From assembly GCA_024278215.1 (NCBI GenBank), contig JAJRTR010000065.1:1-13999 (forward strand): a DNA stretch of 13,999 bases. Direction: 5' to 3'. The translations under genes were made by a program, and so were the position numbers. Each line of letters begins with the position of its first letter. Within the stretch, counting starts at the first letter, position 1. The notes beneath the pieces were generated by a model, which was not told the DNA's origin, did no database searches, and saw only the letters and a program-made list of their open reading frames with translations. This stretch comes from a bacterium (GTDB taxonomy: Bacteria; UBP15; UBA6099; JAJRTR01). This document shows, in pieces, positions 1-6,495 of the stretch.

Positions 1-206
1 TATAGTTTGAGCACGGCACACAGAGTTTCATCGTTCCAAAGGTCTACCTTGGAAACGCCTGTAACTGGAAGCTCCAGCTTTCACCGATCTCTTTACAGCA
101 TTTCTTTACCATCCTGCGTAGCATTTCAGTCGTAAGATACTAATTCTTCAACAGCGCAAACAGAAATCACACACACATAAAACACAAACTACCACGGAGG
201 TGGAAC
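1..206. other. Leader region upstream of head genes
   Basis: No gene is visible in these 206 bases. They hold a tandem-hairpin repeat at 32-82 and then a long CA-rich, structure-poor leader (about 150-190). The leader runs into a perfect Shine-Dalgarno core, GGAGGTG, at 196-202, four bases before the decoration-protein start. The end of an upstream structural gene is not recognisable, so the preceding gene must stop left of the window. I see no convincing -35/-10 pair. Confidence 0.5.
32..82. repeat. Tandem-hairpin dispersed repeat, copy 1 (degenerate)
   Basis: Two hairpins in tandem. The first is GTTCCAAAGG-TCTA-CCTTGGAAAC (33-56). The second is GGAAGCT-CC-AGCTTTC (68-82). The layout (CGTTCC, short loop, GGAACGC, about 10 bases, second hairpin, TTCACC) matches the cleaner copies at 3549-3597 and 6371-6417. 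Sequence differs in the stems while pairing is kept, which suggests the structure matters or that the family is old. Confidence 0.65.
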
Positions 207-614
207 ATGGCGGAAATGAACGAGCTGCTTTCGGCTACATATTTGCTGAAGGCGGGAGAAACAACGATGGAGCAGGGCTGCGTGGCTGTGCTGGACGCTG
301 CGACGGAGGGCCAGGTGACGAACCCGGCGGGCGCGGGCGCGGGCAGTCTCGCGGGCGTGCTGCGCGACACTTCGCTCGAAGCGGGCGCACACGGTGCTTT
401 CCAGGTGGCCGGCATCGCGAAGGTGAAGATCGCCGAGCAGGTGGCGATCGGCGATGTGCTGATAGTGGCGGACACGCAGGGCCGCGTCAAGCCCAAGGGC
501 GACACTGCGCACGCGAGCGGTACAGGTATCGTCGGCAGGGCCATAAGCGCGGGTGCTTCGGCGGGCTCCGTCGTCAAGTGCATTCTCACTATCCCCAACG
601 AGTATAGCTCGTAA
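207..614 (+). CDS. Capsid decoration (cement) protein, DUF2190-like
   Basis: A 135-residue protein likely to bind the outside of the phage capsid and stabilise it. It has no signal peptide or membrane segment. It is made of short beta strands rich in Gly, Ala and Val, with the pattern GVLRDTSLEAGAHGAFQVAG (about 50-70), then KIAEQVAIGDVLIVADTQGRV (about 73-92), and a C-terminal GIVGRAISAGASAGSVVKCI stretch. This order (replacement of a value, an 'is set by a counter' type strand, then G.a...a..g..v.v.l) is what DUF2190 capsid cement proteins show. The start has GGAGGTG four bases upstream. The major capsid gene follows after 27 bases with its own GGAGGTG site, so the two are probably co-transcribed. 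An alternative would be another small beta-barrel decoration family. Confidence 0.72.
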   Translation: MAEMNELLSATYLLKAGETTMEQGCVAVLDAATEGQVTNPAGAGAGSLAGVLRDTSLEAGAHGAFQVAGIAKVKIAEQVAIGDVLIVADTQGRVKPKGDTAHASGTGIVGRAISAGASAGSVVKCILTIPNEYSS

Positions 615-641
615 ACACATTCATCGACTGGAGGTGAAACA

Positions 642-1595
642 ATGAGCACAAGAGGAAACATTCACATCGACAGGGCGCTGAGCGCGTTCTCTCTGAAGTA
701 CCGCAACGGCGCTTTCGTGTCGGACATCATCGTGCCGCGTGTGGACGTGGCGAAGGAAAGCGACAAATATTTCGTGTACGGCCGCCAGGACTTCAGGTCT
801 TCGCAGGACATCAGGGCCGACAAGGCGGACACTAATTTCATTGATTCATGGAAGATCGAATCGACGCCCACATATACATGCGTCGAGCATTCGCTTGCCG
901 ATCTGGTGAGCGACCGCGAGCGGAAAAATGCGGACGAACCGCTTTCGCCGGACTTCGATGTTACCGAGAATCTCACCAACATGATCTCTCTCAACAGGGA
1001 AAAGCGTGTGGCTGACACGCTCACAGCGACCGCGACTTTCGCGACAAGCGGCAACTATGTCACCCTCAGCGGCGACGAGCAGTGGAACGACGCGGGTTTC
1101 GACAGCGCAAGCAGCGTAAACGCTATCGAGGTGCGGGTCGACACGGCAAAAGAGGCCATCCGCGGCGCTATCGGTCGCGACCCGAACACGATTATCATCC
1201 CTGCCGCAGTGGCAAAGGTTGTCAAACGCGACCCGGCTGTCCGGGAGCTTCTCAAGTACACAAACAGCACGCTGCTCGTCAACGGCGACCTGCCGCCCAC
1301 GCTGTGGAACATGAAGGTTGTCGTGCCCGGCGGCGTGTACGACTCCGCCGAGGAAGGCCAGACTTTCTCCGGGACCGATATATGGGGCAGGCATGTGCTG
1401 CTCGCTTATGTCGCGTCCAACCCGCGCACACCGCGCACGATGACCCTGGGGCTCACATTTCAGAGTCAGGCCAGGCAGACTTCCAAGTGGCGCGAAGACG
1501 GTCGTAAATCCGATGCTGTCGAGGTGTCGGAAATCCTGGTCGAAAAAGTAGTCTGCGAATACTGCGGATATCTCATCCGCAACGCAATCGCCTGA
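642..1595 (+). CDS. Major capsid protein
   Basis: A 317-residue protein that builds the phage head shell. Recognisable parts are the N-terminal region with FVSDIIVPRVDV (25-36) and DKYFVYGRQDF (41-51), the middle SDRERKNADEP (90-100) followed by a long helix ending in NREKRVADTL, then IRGAIGRDPNTIIIPAAVAKVV (a typical capsid P-domain helix and strand), and a C-terminal VCEYCGYLI. The length and this pattern fit a family of HK97-fold capsid proteins often placed directly after a DUF2190 decoration gene. No prohead protease or scaffold gene is visible, so it should lie upstream. GGAGGTG (631-637) sits four bases before ATG. A hairpin follows the stop. The function is a family-level call made by reading. 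Confidence 0.82.
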   Translation: MSTRGNIHIDRALSAFSLKYRNGAFVSDIIVPRVDVAKESDKYFVYGRQDFRSSQDIRADKADTNFIDSWKIESTPTYTCVEHSLADLVSDRERKNADEPLSPDFDVTENLTNMISLNREKRVADTLTATATFATSGNYVTLSGDEQWNDAGFDSASSVNAIEVRVDTAKEAIRGAIGRDPNTIIIPAAVAKVVKRDPAVRELLKYTNSTLLVNGDLPPTLWNMKVVVPGGVYDSAEEGQTFSGTDIWGRHVLLAYVASNPRTPRTMTLGLTFQSQARQTSKWREDGRKSDAVEVSEILVEKVVCEYCGYLIRNAIA

Positions 1596-1622
1596 GGCAC
1601 GCAAGCTGCCGCGGCAACACAC

Positions 1623-1652
1623 AGGAGGGCGGGCCGCAACGGTCCGCTCTCC
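1623..1652 (+). terminator. Hairpin after major capsid gene
   Basis: GGAGGGCGGGCC, loop GCAAC, GGTCCGCTCTCC: 12-base arms with mostly Watson-Crick and two G-U or mismatched positions. It lies between the capsid stop and the glycosyltransferase start and is followed by CCCCTTTGC, a poor T tract. It could attenuate rather than stop transcription, so that capsid protein is made in excess of downstream proteins. Confidence 0.5.
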
Positions 1653-1686
1653 CCTTTGCGGTGTTGTGAAAAGGACGGTGAGAATT

Positions 1687-2715
1687 ATGAAATATCACGA
1701 TTTTCAACATCCGCCGGTCTGCATCTGGGCGGATGCGACTGTCGCCGACTTTGACAATGATATAAAACAATATCTGGCGCCACAACCGCGCGTGTTGTTT
1801 ATAAGAGACAACGGGGCGGGTGATGTGATTATGAGTGTGCCTGCGGTGCGCGAATTGAAACGCCGGCTGCCGGATGCCTACATTACCTACGCCACACTAC
1901 CGAAGCACACCGGCCTCCTCGACGGTATCGAATGTATCGACGAGGTGATTGATGTCGGCGAACTCGATATGCGCGCCGGCGGCTATTCGCTGATTGTCAA
2001 CTGGACGCGCGCGGTCGAAAACTACTCGATCGAGCGCAACCGCCGACACCGCATAGACAGCTTCGCGCTTCAACTCGGGCTCGGCGTGCTCGCGGACAGG
2101 CGCACGGAACTGCATCTTTCAGCAGCCGACCGGCGCGCCGCCGCCGAAATGCTTTCCGGTCGTGGCGGGCGGTTTGTCGGCTACGTGATGCGGGCGGCCA
2201 CATGGAACCGCACATGGCCGCTGTGGCGTGTGCCGAGGCTGTGCGCCGAGCTGGCGCGCATGATGCCGGATCATTGCGTTGTTCTCATCGACGCGCAGTC
2301 GGAATGCGGCTTCGAAGCGCCAAATGTTGTCGATGCCTGCGGCCGCACACGCACATTCAAACAGGCCGCCGCTCTGCTCGAACACTGCGACGCCGCGATC
2401 ACGCAGGATACGGGACTCGCGCACGCTTGCGGCGCGCTGGGCGTGCCGGCGGTCGCGCTCGCCGGTGGCATTCCGCCGGAAGTGCGTTTCTCGACATACC
2501 CGCACTTCCGCTGCATCCACCCGGCCACCCGCGTCGACTGCTGCCCCTGCTGGGACTGGCAGGAGAGATACGTTGACGGCCCGCGCTCGGGAAGTCGCAA
2601 ATCCTGCCGCGCGACAGCAATAAACGTCTGTCTCGAATCCATATCTGCGGCGGAGATCGCGAGGGAAACAGCCGAACTTGTGCAGCTTTTGCAACAAAAA
2701 CAAGCCGGGCGTTGA
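1687..2715 (+). CDS. GT9 family glycosyltransferase (heptosyltransferase-like)
   Basis: A 342-residue GT-B glycosyltransferase resembling ADP-heptose:LPS heptosyltransferases. The N-terminal Rossmann domain starts with RVLFIRDNGAGDVIMSVPAV (35-54) and KRRLPDAYITY, the usual opening of GT9. The C-terminal donor-binding domain has ITQDTGLAHACGALGVPAVAL (238-258), the DTG..H signature. A Cys cluster DCCPC (284-288) with a later Cys (307) resembles the C..C...C loop near the end of heptosyltransferases. I prefer ATG 1687 over an in-frame GTG at 1666 because AAGGA lies about 11 bases upstream of it. The gene sits between the capsid gene and the next small phage gene, which it overlaps by one base (TGATG). 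In this position it could modify host LPS to block superinfection, or glycosylate a virion protein; the sequence does not decide. Confidence 0.83.
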   Translation: MKYHDFQHPPVCIWADATVADFDNDIKQYLAPQPRVLFIRDNGAGDVIMSVPAVRELKRRLPDAYITYATLPKHTGLLDGIECIDEVIDVGELDMRAGGYSLIVNWTRAVENYSIERNRRHRIDSFALQLGLGVLADRRTELHLSAADRRAAAEMLSGRGGRFVGYVMRAATWNRTWPLWRVPRLCAELARMMPDHCVVLIDAQSECGFEAPNVVDACGRTRTFKQAAALLEHCDAAITQDTGLAHACGALGVPAVALAGGIPPEVRFSTYPHFRCIHPATRVDCCPCWDWQERYVDGPRSGSRKSCRATAINVCLESISAAEIARETAELVQLLQQKQAGR

Positions 2716-3323
2716 TGCTTAAGAGAGACGCTGAACGATTCCGAAAACTCGACGAGCGCATAAGGGTGTGCGACACAAAAGTGTGCGAAAAGCGGGACAG
2801 GTACCGCAAAAAACAGCGTTACCAGTCCCTGTTTTTCGCACATTAAAAATGTGGTTGTTTTTAACCCACTTTTATGTCGCACACCCGAGCGCATAAGGGA
2901 AATTGACAGAATGTACAATCTGCATAAAAATGAGAAGGGTGCGGATGCGAGGGCGGCGGCGATGATGCGTAAGGCATTGCTCTGTACGCACAACTTGTCT
3001 ATGCGCTTGATAAGGAAAATAAGTGCGATGAGGCCGCGAGTTACGTTGCCGCGATCGACACTCTTTACAATGACAGGACCCTTCTGGTCGCATACAACCC
3101 GTTGTTCCCATTAGGTCTGGTTTTTTTCTACTCCGACATGGAGGGCTATAAGAAGGAACCTCCTGATTTTGACGAGTATCTCCAGGCGACAAGCGCCCCG
3201 CCCTTCGATGGCAGTGAAAACTGCGAGGATGTCGAAAAGCAACTCGACATGATCATTTATGGCAGGGTCGTCGATGAAAATGAGATAGACGCCGGCGATT
3301 GGGAAAAGGAACTGGATAAATAA
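2715..3323 (+). pseudogene. Small phage head-region gene, broken by insertion and frameshift
   Basis: Removing the insertion at 2764-2886 with one copy of its target duplication joins MLKRDAERFRKLDERI to REIDRMYNLHKNEKGADARAA without a gap. A second lesion follows: near 2967-2980 the reading frame must shift by -1 to continue as ALYAQLVYALDKENKCDEAA, VAYNPLFPLGLVFFYSDM and an acidic C-terminus ending DWEKELDK. The intact product would be about 158 residues, soluble and helical at the N-terminus. I do not recognise the family. It was translationally coupled to the glycosyltransferase (TGATG). Its position after the capsid gene suggests an accessory head or assembly factor. The third-codon pattern still looks coding, so decay is probably recent. 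A fragment of a related gene lies at 4915-5046. Confidence 0.7.
2764..2886. mobile_element. MITE-like element with terminal inverted repeats and target duplication
   Basis: About 123 bp bounded by GGGTGTGCGACACAAAAGTG (2764-2783) and its complement CACTTTTATGTCGCACACCC (2867-2886), 19 of 20 paired. Inside, TGTGCGAAAAGCGGGACAGG and CCAGTCCCTGTTTTTCGCACA form a second inverted pair. The flanks carry the direct repeat GAGCGCATAA (2754-2763 and 2887-2896); because element ends and target overlap in sequence, the identical stretch is 14 bp. It encodes nothing and would need a transposase in trans. It interrupts the small gene at 2715-3323. Confidence 0.85.
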
Positions 3324-3414
3324 ACCGGATTCCTTTGCATAAAACCGGTTAGTGGTCTAATAACAGAGACTACGGACATGTCACATTTGCAAATGCGCAA
3401 GATGTGTAGACAAG

Positions 3415-3502
3415 GGCGGGGTCACCGTACCCCGCCTGAGCATATTTCTCGCGAAAACGGTTTTTACAAGCACAAGTTGAGGCGGGGTACGGTGATCCCG
3501 CC
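3415..3502. repeat. Inverted-repeat element (GGCGGGGT...ACCCCGCC)
   Basis: Left arm GGCGGGGTCACCGTACCCCGCCT (3415-3437) pairs with the right arm at 3480-3502 with one mismatch. Each arm is also nearly self-complementary (GGCGGGG...CCCCGCC), so the DNA or RNA could form either one long hairpin or two short ones. The 42-base centre shows nothing coding. It looks like a small non-autonomous dispersed repeat; no target duplication is obvious. Confidence 0.75.
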
Positions 3503-3548
3503 ACACTTATATCGTTTTTACGCTAATCCATCTTACGTCTTTTTTCAT

Positions 3549-3631
3549 CGTTCCGGGGCTCCGACCCGGAACGCAACGACTGAACGCCCCGAGTTCACCC
3601 CATTATTCGCCTGGCGACAACATGTTGTCGC
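3549..3631. repeat. Tandem-hairpin dispersed repeat, copy 2, with 18-bp palindrome
   Basis: First hairpin is CGTTCCGGGGCTCCGACCCGGAACG (3549-3573), second TGAACGCCCCGAGTTCA (3581-3597). After 16 bases comes the perfect palindrome GCGACAACATGTTGTCGC (3614-3631). The same three parts in the same order occur at 6371-6460, so the palindrome belongs to the repeat and is not a local operator. Confidence 0.8.
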
Positions 3632-3669
3632 TTACGGCTCGATAGGGGTCTATTTCATGTTGGGATCAA

Positions 3670-4890
3670 CTATCCGAGAATATCGCCGAAATCGGTTTTC
3701 AATACTCCTTCGTCATAATACTTAAGTTTGTCATTGTGTTTTCTCCATCGGGAATCTTTAAAATATTCCCCCAGCATATACGGCAACTTTTCCACGAAAA
3801 CCACCTCACGCATCTTATCGACAACCACCATCTTCTTGTTGTATCCGTTTTGAAACCATTCGAACAATTGGGCGTTTATTCCGGTATCTCCAAAACTGTA
3901 GCCGATAACTACAAGCCTGTCAGTCTGCCAAAGATATTGTCTGAATCTGCGGTGTAGTTCATTAAATTGCAATGACAAGTATGATTCTATTTTATTCTCT
4001 GTTCCGATCAGGATGCAATGGCCGGCTGGTTCATAATTCACTCCAGAACCATCCAGAACTTTTGTGTATTCATTATCAATATCTTTGTTGCCTACATATT
4101 TTGCGAGAATTGGAGGACCAACTTTATCATCATCAGCAGCCTTATAGCGGCGCCAATTAATCGAACCGTGAAGTTTCAGGAGCCTGACCCGATTATTGCT
4201 TTCAGTATCAAAGACACTAGGCTCCCACTTTCTGAGCTCTCCGTCACTTTCCGCGAAACCATCTACATAGCGAATATCGTATTTATCAAAATATTGCTCA
4301 AGCACAGTATCGTGATTCAATGAAAAAATGTTCACTGGCATATTCTTGCTGTTTTTAAGTCTACAGAAAACAGTCTCCAGTTTTTCTAATTCAATATTCT
4401 TATGGTTATCTTTCAGCATCCTGATAACGGTATTGATAAGGTAGGTCGCCGCGTCTTCCAGAATCGTTCCCAGGTTTCCGACGTTCCTGTTTTCAGGCGT
4501 ATTTTTCCATTTATCATTTAATTGTTCGTAATTTATTTGTTCAGATAATATACAACCGTAAGGATTGTAATCCCCGCAGTTATGCTGATGTAGCTGGGGA
4601 AGCATGTAAAACAGGTCTTCATAATTAACGGAATGTATTTTTTCTTCTGTCACGGAGAAAAAACATACATTTGTATTCTTATCCTCTGCAAAACAATATA
4701 GCCTTCTGAGAAACTCTAAGACAAGCTTGGAGTATGTTTCTTTTTCAAATCTATTTTCTCTTAGAATATAATTTGGGGTTTCCTGGATTCCTCTTTCCGA
4801 TATAATTACATTTGTTATTTCGCTAGTCGATGGTTGGCCAAGTGCCGTTGACAATCCTGCTCCAATAAGATAGGAAATTCTTTCGTCCAT
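3670..4890 (-). CDS. SIR2-family protein, probable NAD+-consuming antiphage defence
   Basis: A 406-residue single-domain SIR2-like protein. Motifs in order: YLIGAGLSTALG with the nucleotide-binding GAG.S (7-18), SLNHD (190-194) matching the N.D motif, KLHGSINW (239-246) with the likely catalytic His241, and VIGYSFGDTGIN (328-339), the I(G/S)YSF.D..IN signature near the end of the Rossmann fold. Stand-alone and fused SIR2 proteins of this kind degrade NAD+ on phage sensing and cause abortive infection. I chose the start at 4890, eight codons inside the longest frame, because GGAG precedes it by eight bases and the upstream ATG lies inside the -10 box. The gene is AT-rich, opposite in strand to all its neighbours and has its own promoter: a typical cargo gene in a phage. 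No partner gene is adjacent. Confidence 0.88.
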   Translation of the reverse strand: MDERISYLIGAGLSTALGQPSTSEITNVIISERGIQETPNYILRENRFEKETYSKLVLEFLRRLYCFAEDKNTNVCFFSVTEEKIHSVNYEDLFYMLPQLHQHNCGDYNPYGCILSEQINYEQLNDKWKNTPENRNVGNLGTILEDAATYLINTVIRMLKDNHKNIELEKLETVFCRLKNSKNMPVNIFSLNHDTVLEQYFDKYDIRYVDGFAESDGELRKWEPSVFDTESNNRVRLLKLHGSINWRRYKAADDDKVGPPILAKYVGNKDIDNEYTKVLDGSGVNYEPAGHCILIGTENKIESYLSLQFNELHRRFRQYLWQTDRLVVIGYSFGDTGINAQLFEWFQNGYNKKMVVVDKMREVVFVEKLPYMLGEYFKDSRWRKHNDKLKYYDEGVLKTDFGDILG

Positions 4891-4912
4891 ATTATCATCT
4901 CCATGTTTATTC

Positions 4913-4942
4913 ATTATACAATGGGAATGGTATCACAGTAAA
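4913..4942 (-). promoter_or_regulatory. Promoter of the SIR2 gene
   Basis: On the minus strand TTTACT (4937-4942), an 18-base spacer and a perfect TATAAT (4913-4918) lie just upstream. Transcription would begin near 4905, leaving a short leader that contains GGAG before ATG 4890. This gives expression independent of the phage late operon, as expected for a gene acting in the lysogen. Confidence 0.55.
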
Positions 4943-5046
4943 TTATGGACAGGCGCTAGGAGAATTGCTTCTTGCGGATGCAAGAGCGGCGGCGATGATG
5001 ATTGATGCGTTGCAAAAGTTCGATGATAAAGTCGAGCACCCCATCT
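4915..5046 (+). pseudogene. C-terminal fragment related to the small head-region gene
   Basis: An open frame without a start reads NGNGITVNYGQALGELLLAD, then ARAAAMMIDALQKFDDKVEH and ends PI. Its ADARAAAMM segment matches the broken gene at 2715-3323; the DNA at 4973-5000 and 2940-2967 agrees at 26 of 28 bases. The frame begins exactly where the SIR2 promoter starts. It looks like a leftover of a second copy, or of a related gene, cut by arrival of the SIR2 gene. Confidence 0.5.
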
Positions 5047-5127
5047 GAAGAAAATAATGCTTCTTCGCTATTTAGTGTGGGTAGAGAAATGTAGTGTGCC
5101 AGAGGATAACCAAATGTTTGCAAAAAC

Positions 5128-5162
5128 CTATTCCGGATTTCTCGCGAAGAAATCCGGAATAG
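5128..5162. repeat. Perfect 15-bp stem hairpin
   Basis: CTATTCCGGATTTCT, loop CGCGA, AGAAATCCGGAATAG: 15 perfect pairs. No T tract follows on the plus strand; on the minus strand the bases after it are GGTTTTTG, so it could end transcripts coming from the right. It may equally be another dispersed repeat. Confidence 0.6.
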
Positions 5163-5224
5163 CGCGATAACGCCTGTTCTACCGCGATGCAGCGGCGATT
5201 CGGGGTCGGTCCCATACCAGCATT

Positions 5225-5520
5225 TTGCGCAAGAGGCCAGCTGGCTGGCTACTCCCTCACCACTCACTTGCCGCGCCTTGTTATTATTACGGGCATTCTC
5301 ATGATTTTTGGCCCGCATTGGAGAAATATGCGGGCTATGTAGAGTTTTCCACAAAACCACCGGCCGACAATCCTTTGAAATTGCCGGGAAACGGTGAGTA
5401 TTGCGGTAAACCCGGCTCGATAGCTATGAGTTTTCTGTGCACACCGAAGCTTTTATGGTGAACGCGGAGCCCCGGAACGATGAAAAAACACGGAAAAGAA
5501 AAACAAACACTGTAATATAA
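5225..5520 (+). pseudogene. Possible frameshifted gene remnant upstream of the connector gene
   Basis: One frame reads HDFWPALEKYAGYVEFSTKP and LKLPGNGEYCGKPGSIAMSF to a stop at 5459-5461. From about 5410 another frame continues LDSYEFSVHTEAFMVNAEPR and KTRKRKTNTVI, ending at TAA 5518-5520, directly before the next gene's GGAGAG. Both look protein-like and would join by one frameshift. A free-standing 21-residue ORF from ATG 5455 is possible but lacks a clear ribosome site. Family not recognised; a remnant of a phage gene displaced by the SIR2 insertion is the best guess. Confidence 0.35.
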
Positions 5521-5533
5521 GGAGAGTTTCACT

Positions 5534-5995
5534 ATGGCTTATGGAACGGAAAACGGAGTAAGCAACAACCTGTCGGACTATGCCGATCTCAACGACGCCG
5601 GCGCCATCAGCGCGGCGATGGTGTCCGAATGCAGGACATCGGCAGACGGCATTATCGATGCAAAAATCGCGTCTGTCGTGTCGGCGACAACATTGCCGCT
5701 GGCATCGCCTCCGGCGGTCGTCGACAATATCTCGGACGATCTCACAACCTATTTCATCCTGCGGCGCGTCTTCACAGGCAAAGACCCGAACGACTCGGAA
5801 TGGGTCGACAAGTTCTACGAACGCCCGCTCGAACTCCTCGAGTCGCTTCTTGAAAACCCGCAGATTATCGAAGACGCGCAGGGCGACGCGCCTCTCGACG
5901 ACAATGTCGCATCCACCACCGAAGAGCAGGACCGTGTTTTTTCCGTCACCCGAACCGCCGCCGGCTCCGACTCCGGCACAATGGACGACTGGTGA
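5534..5995 (+). CDS. Head-tail connector, Mu gp36-like (DUF1320-like)
   Basis: A 153-residue soluble protein expected to join the portal end of the head to the tail. The segment LSDYADLNDAGAISAAMVSE (13-32), then ADGIIDAKIASVVS and LPLASPPAVVDNISDDLTTYFILRRVF (about 55-81), follows the DUF1320 pattern: a helix, a dA...Id..i...y.lPl loop, then P..l....diA.Y.L.r. The tail from about 115 is acidic and low-complexity (DAQGDAPLDDNVASTTEEQD) and ends MDDW, possibly disordered. AAGGAGAG lies seven bases before ATG. In Mu-like order this gene follows the capsid gene; here it has been separated from it by about 2 kb of cargo. A terminator hairpin follows. An alternative is another adaptor family of the same helical fold. 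Confidence 0.65.
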   Translation: MAYGTENGVSNNLSDYADLNDAGAISAAMVSECRTSADGIIDAKIASVVSATTLPLASPPAVVDNISDDLTTYFILRRVFTGKDPNDSEWVDKFYERPLELLESLLENPQIIEDAQGDAPLDDNVASTTEEQDRVFSVTRTAAGSDSGTMDDW

Positions 5996-6009
5996 GTGGC
6001 AACCGCATC

Positions 6010-6049
6010 AAAGGAGAGAAAAGCTCGCGTTATGTGCTTTTCTCCCTTT
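6010..6049 (+). terminator. Terminator hairpin after connector gene
   Basis: AAAGGAGAGAAAAGC (6010-6024) pairs with GCTTTTCTCCCTTT (6036-6049) with a single bulge, 11-base loop. The A-rich left arm and T-rich right arm are those of a bidirectional factor-independent terminator. A second short palindrome, CTTATGCG...CGCATAAG, lies at 6091-6111. Confidence 0.65.
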
Positions 6050-6224
6050 GTGCGTACCGGCGGGTGTATTGATGTGCCGTGGTGAGAGTACTTATGCGAT
6101 TTGCGCATAAGCAATACAGATGCCTAAAAGCAGCTATGAGGCAACATGACTACTTGACTGTCGGAGACATCGAAATGTAATTATTGAACTATTCGGCTCT
6201 TCGCTGAATCATGTGGGGAAGCTG

Positions 6225-6350
6225 CAATACCGTTTACTTAATGCTTTTTACGACAGGCGAGACGCCTGTCGTACCTGCCACGATGCTGTGAGATACAGTA
6301 GCACTGGCGTCTCGCCTGTGGCTGGGCATGACCTTAAGTAAACGGTATTG
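6225..6350. mobile_element. 126-bp MITE-like element
   Basis: Perfect 17-bp terminal inverted repeats CAATACCGTTTACTTAA (6225-6241) and TTAAGTAAACGGTATTG (6334-6350). Inside is the palindrome ACGACAGGCGAGACGCCTGTCGT (6250-6272, 23 bases) and a second partial copy of it, GGCGTCTCGCCTGTGGC (about 6307-6323). GGGGAAGCTG lies before and GGGGTAAGCTG after, a possible imperfect target duplication. It has no coding capacity. Confidence 0.8.
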
Positions 6351-6370
6351 GGGTAAGCTGAGTTTTCACT

Positions 6371-6495
6371 CGTTCCGGGGCTCCGACCCGGAACGCAGGG
6401 ACTGAACGCTCCGGGTTCACCTTACCATCTGCATCTGCCTGGCGACAACATATTGTCGCCCGTGGCGCAATAAAGGCCAAGGCCCGGCATTGCGC
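6371..6495. repeat. Tandem-hairpin dispersed repeat, copy 3 (longest form)
   Basis: Four structures in a row: CGTTCCGGGG-CTCCGA-CCCGGAACG (6371-6395), TGAACGCTCCGGGTTCA (6403-6419), the near-palindrome GGCGACAACATATTGTCGCC (6441-6460), and GCGCAAT...ATTGCGC (6465-6495) enclosing GGCC-AA-GGCC. The first three match 3549-3631. Half of the fourth, up to CCCGGC, recurs at about 12872-12894 where a tail tube fragment is joined on. Confidence 0.8.

Larger units (their letters stand above)
3324..3669. other. Intergenic region made of hairpin repeats
   Basis: About 350 bases with no credible gene. It holds an AACCGG/CCGGTT inverted pair just past the stop (about 3322-3350, possible weak terminator), the long inverted repeat at 3415-3502, and tandem-hairpin repeat copy 2 with its 18-bp palindrome (3549-3631). 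ORFs crossing it are short and made of repeat sequence. Confidence 0.6.

Noticed and set aside
200-607. Second long ORF over the decoration gene in another frame
   Set aside because: It is Gly/Arg-rich, the usual shadow of GC-rich coding DNA, and has no ribosome site; the other frame has GGAGGTG and family features.
846-1622. Minus-strand 258-residue ORF over the capsid gene
   Set aside because: Cys/Arg-rich antisense shadow of GC-rich coding sequence.
3614-3631. 18-bp palindrome as a repressor operator for the SIR2 gene
   Set aside because: The same palindrome recurs within the dispersed repeat at 6441-6460, so it is part of the repeat; it is also at the 3' end of the SIR2 gene.
3378-3725. 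115-residue plus-strand ORF before the SIR2 gene end
   Set aside because: It is composed of the hairpin repeats at 3415-3502 and 3549-3631 and has no ribosome site.
4018-4323. Plus-strand ORFs opposite the SIR2 gene
   Set aside because: Antisense shadows of a gene with clear motifs; no ribosome sites and no recognisable features.
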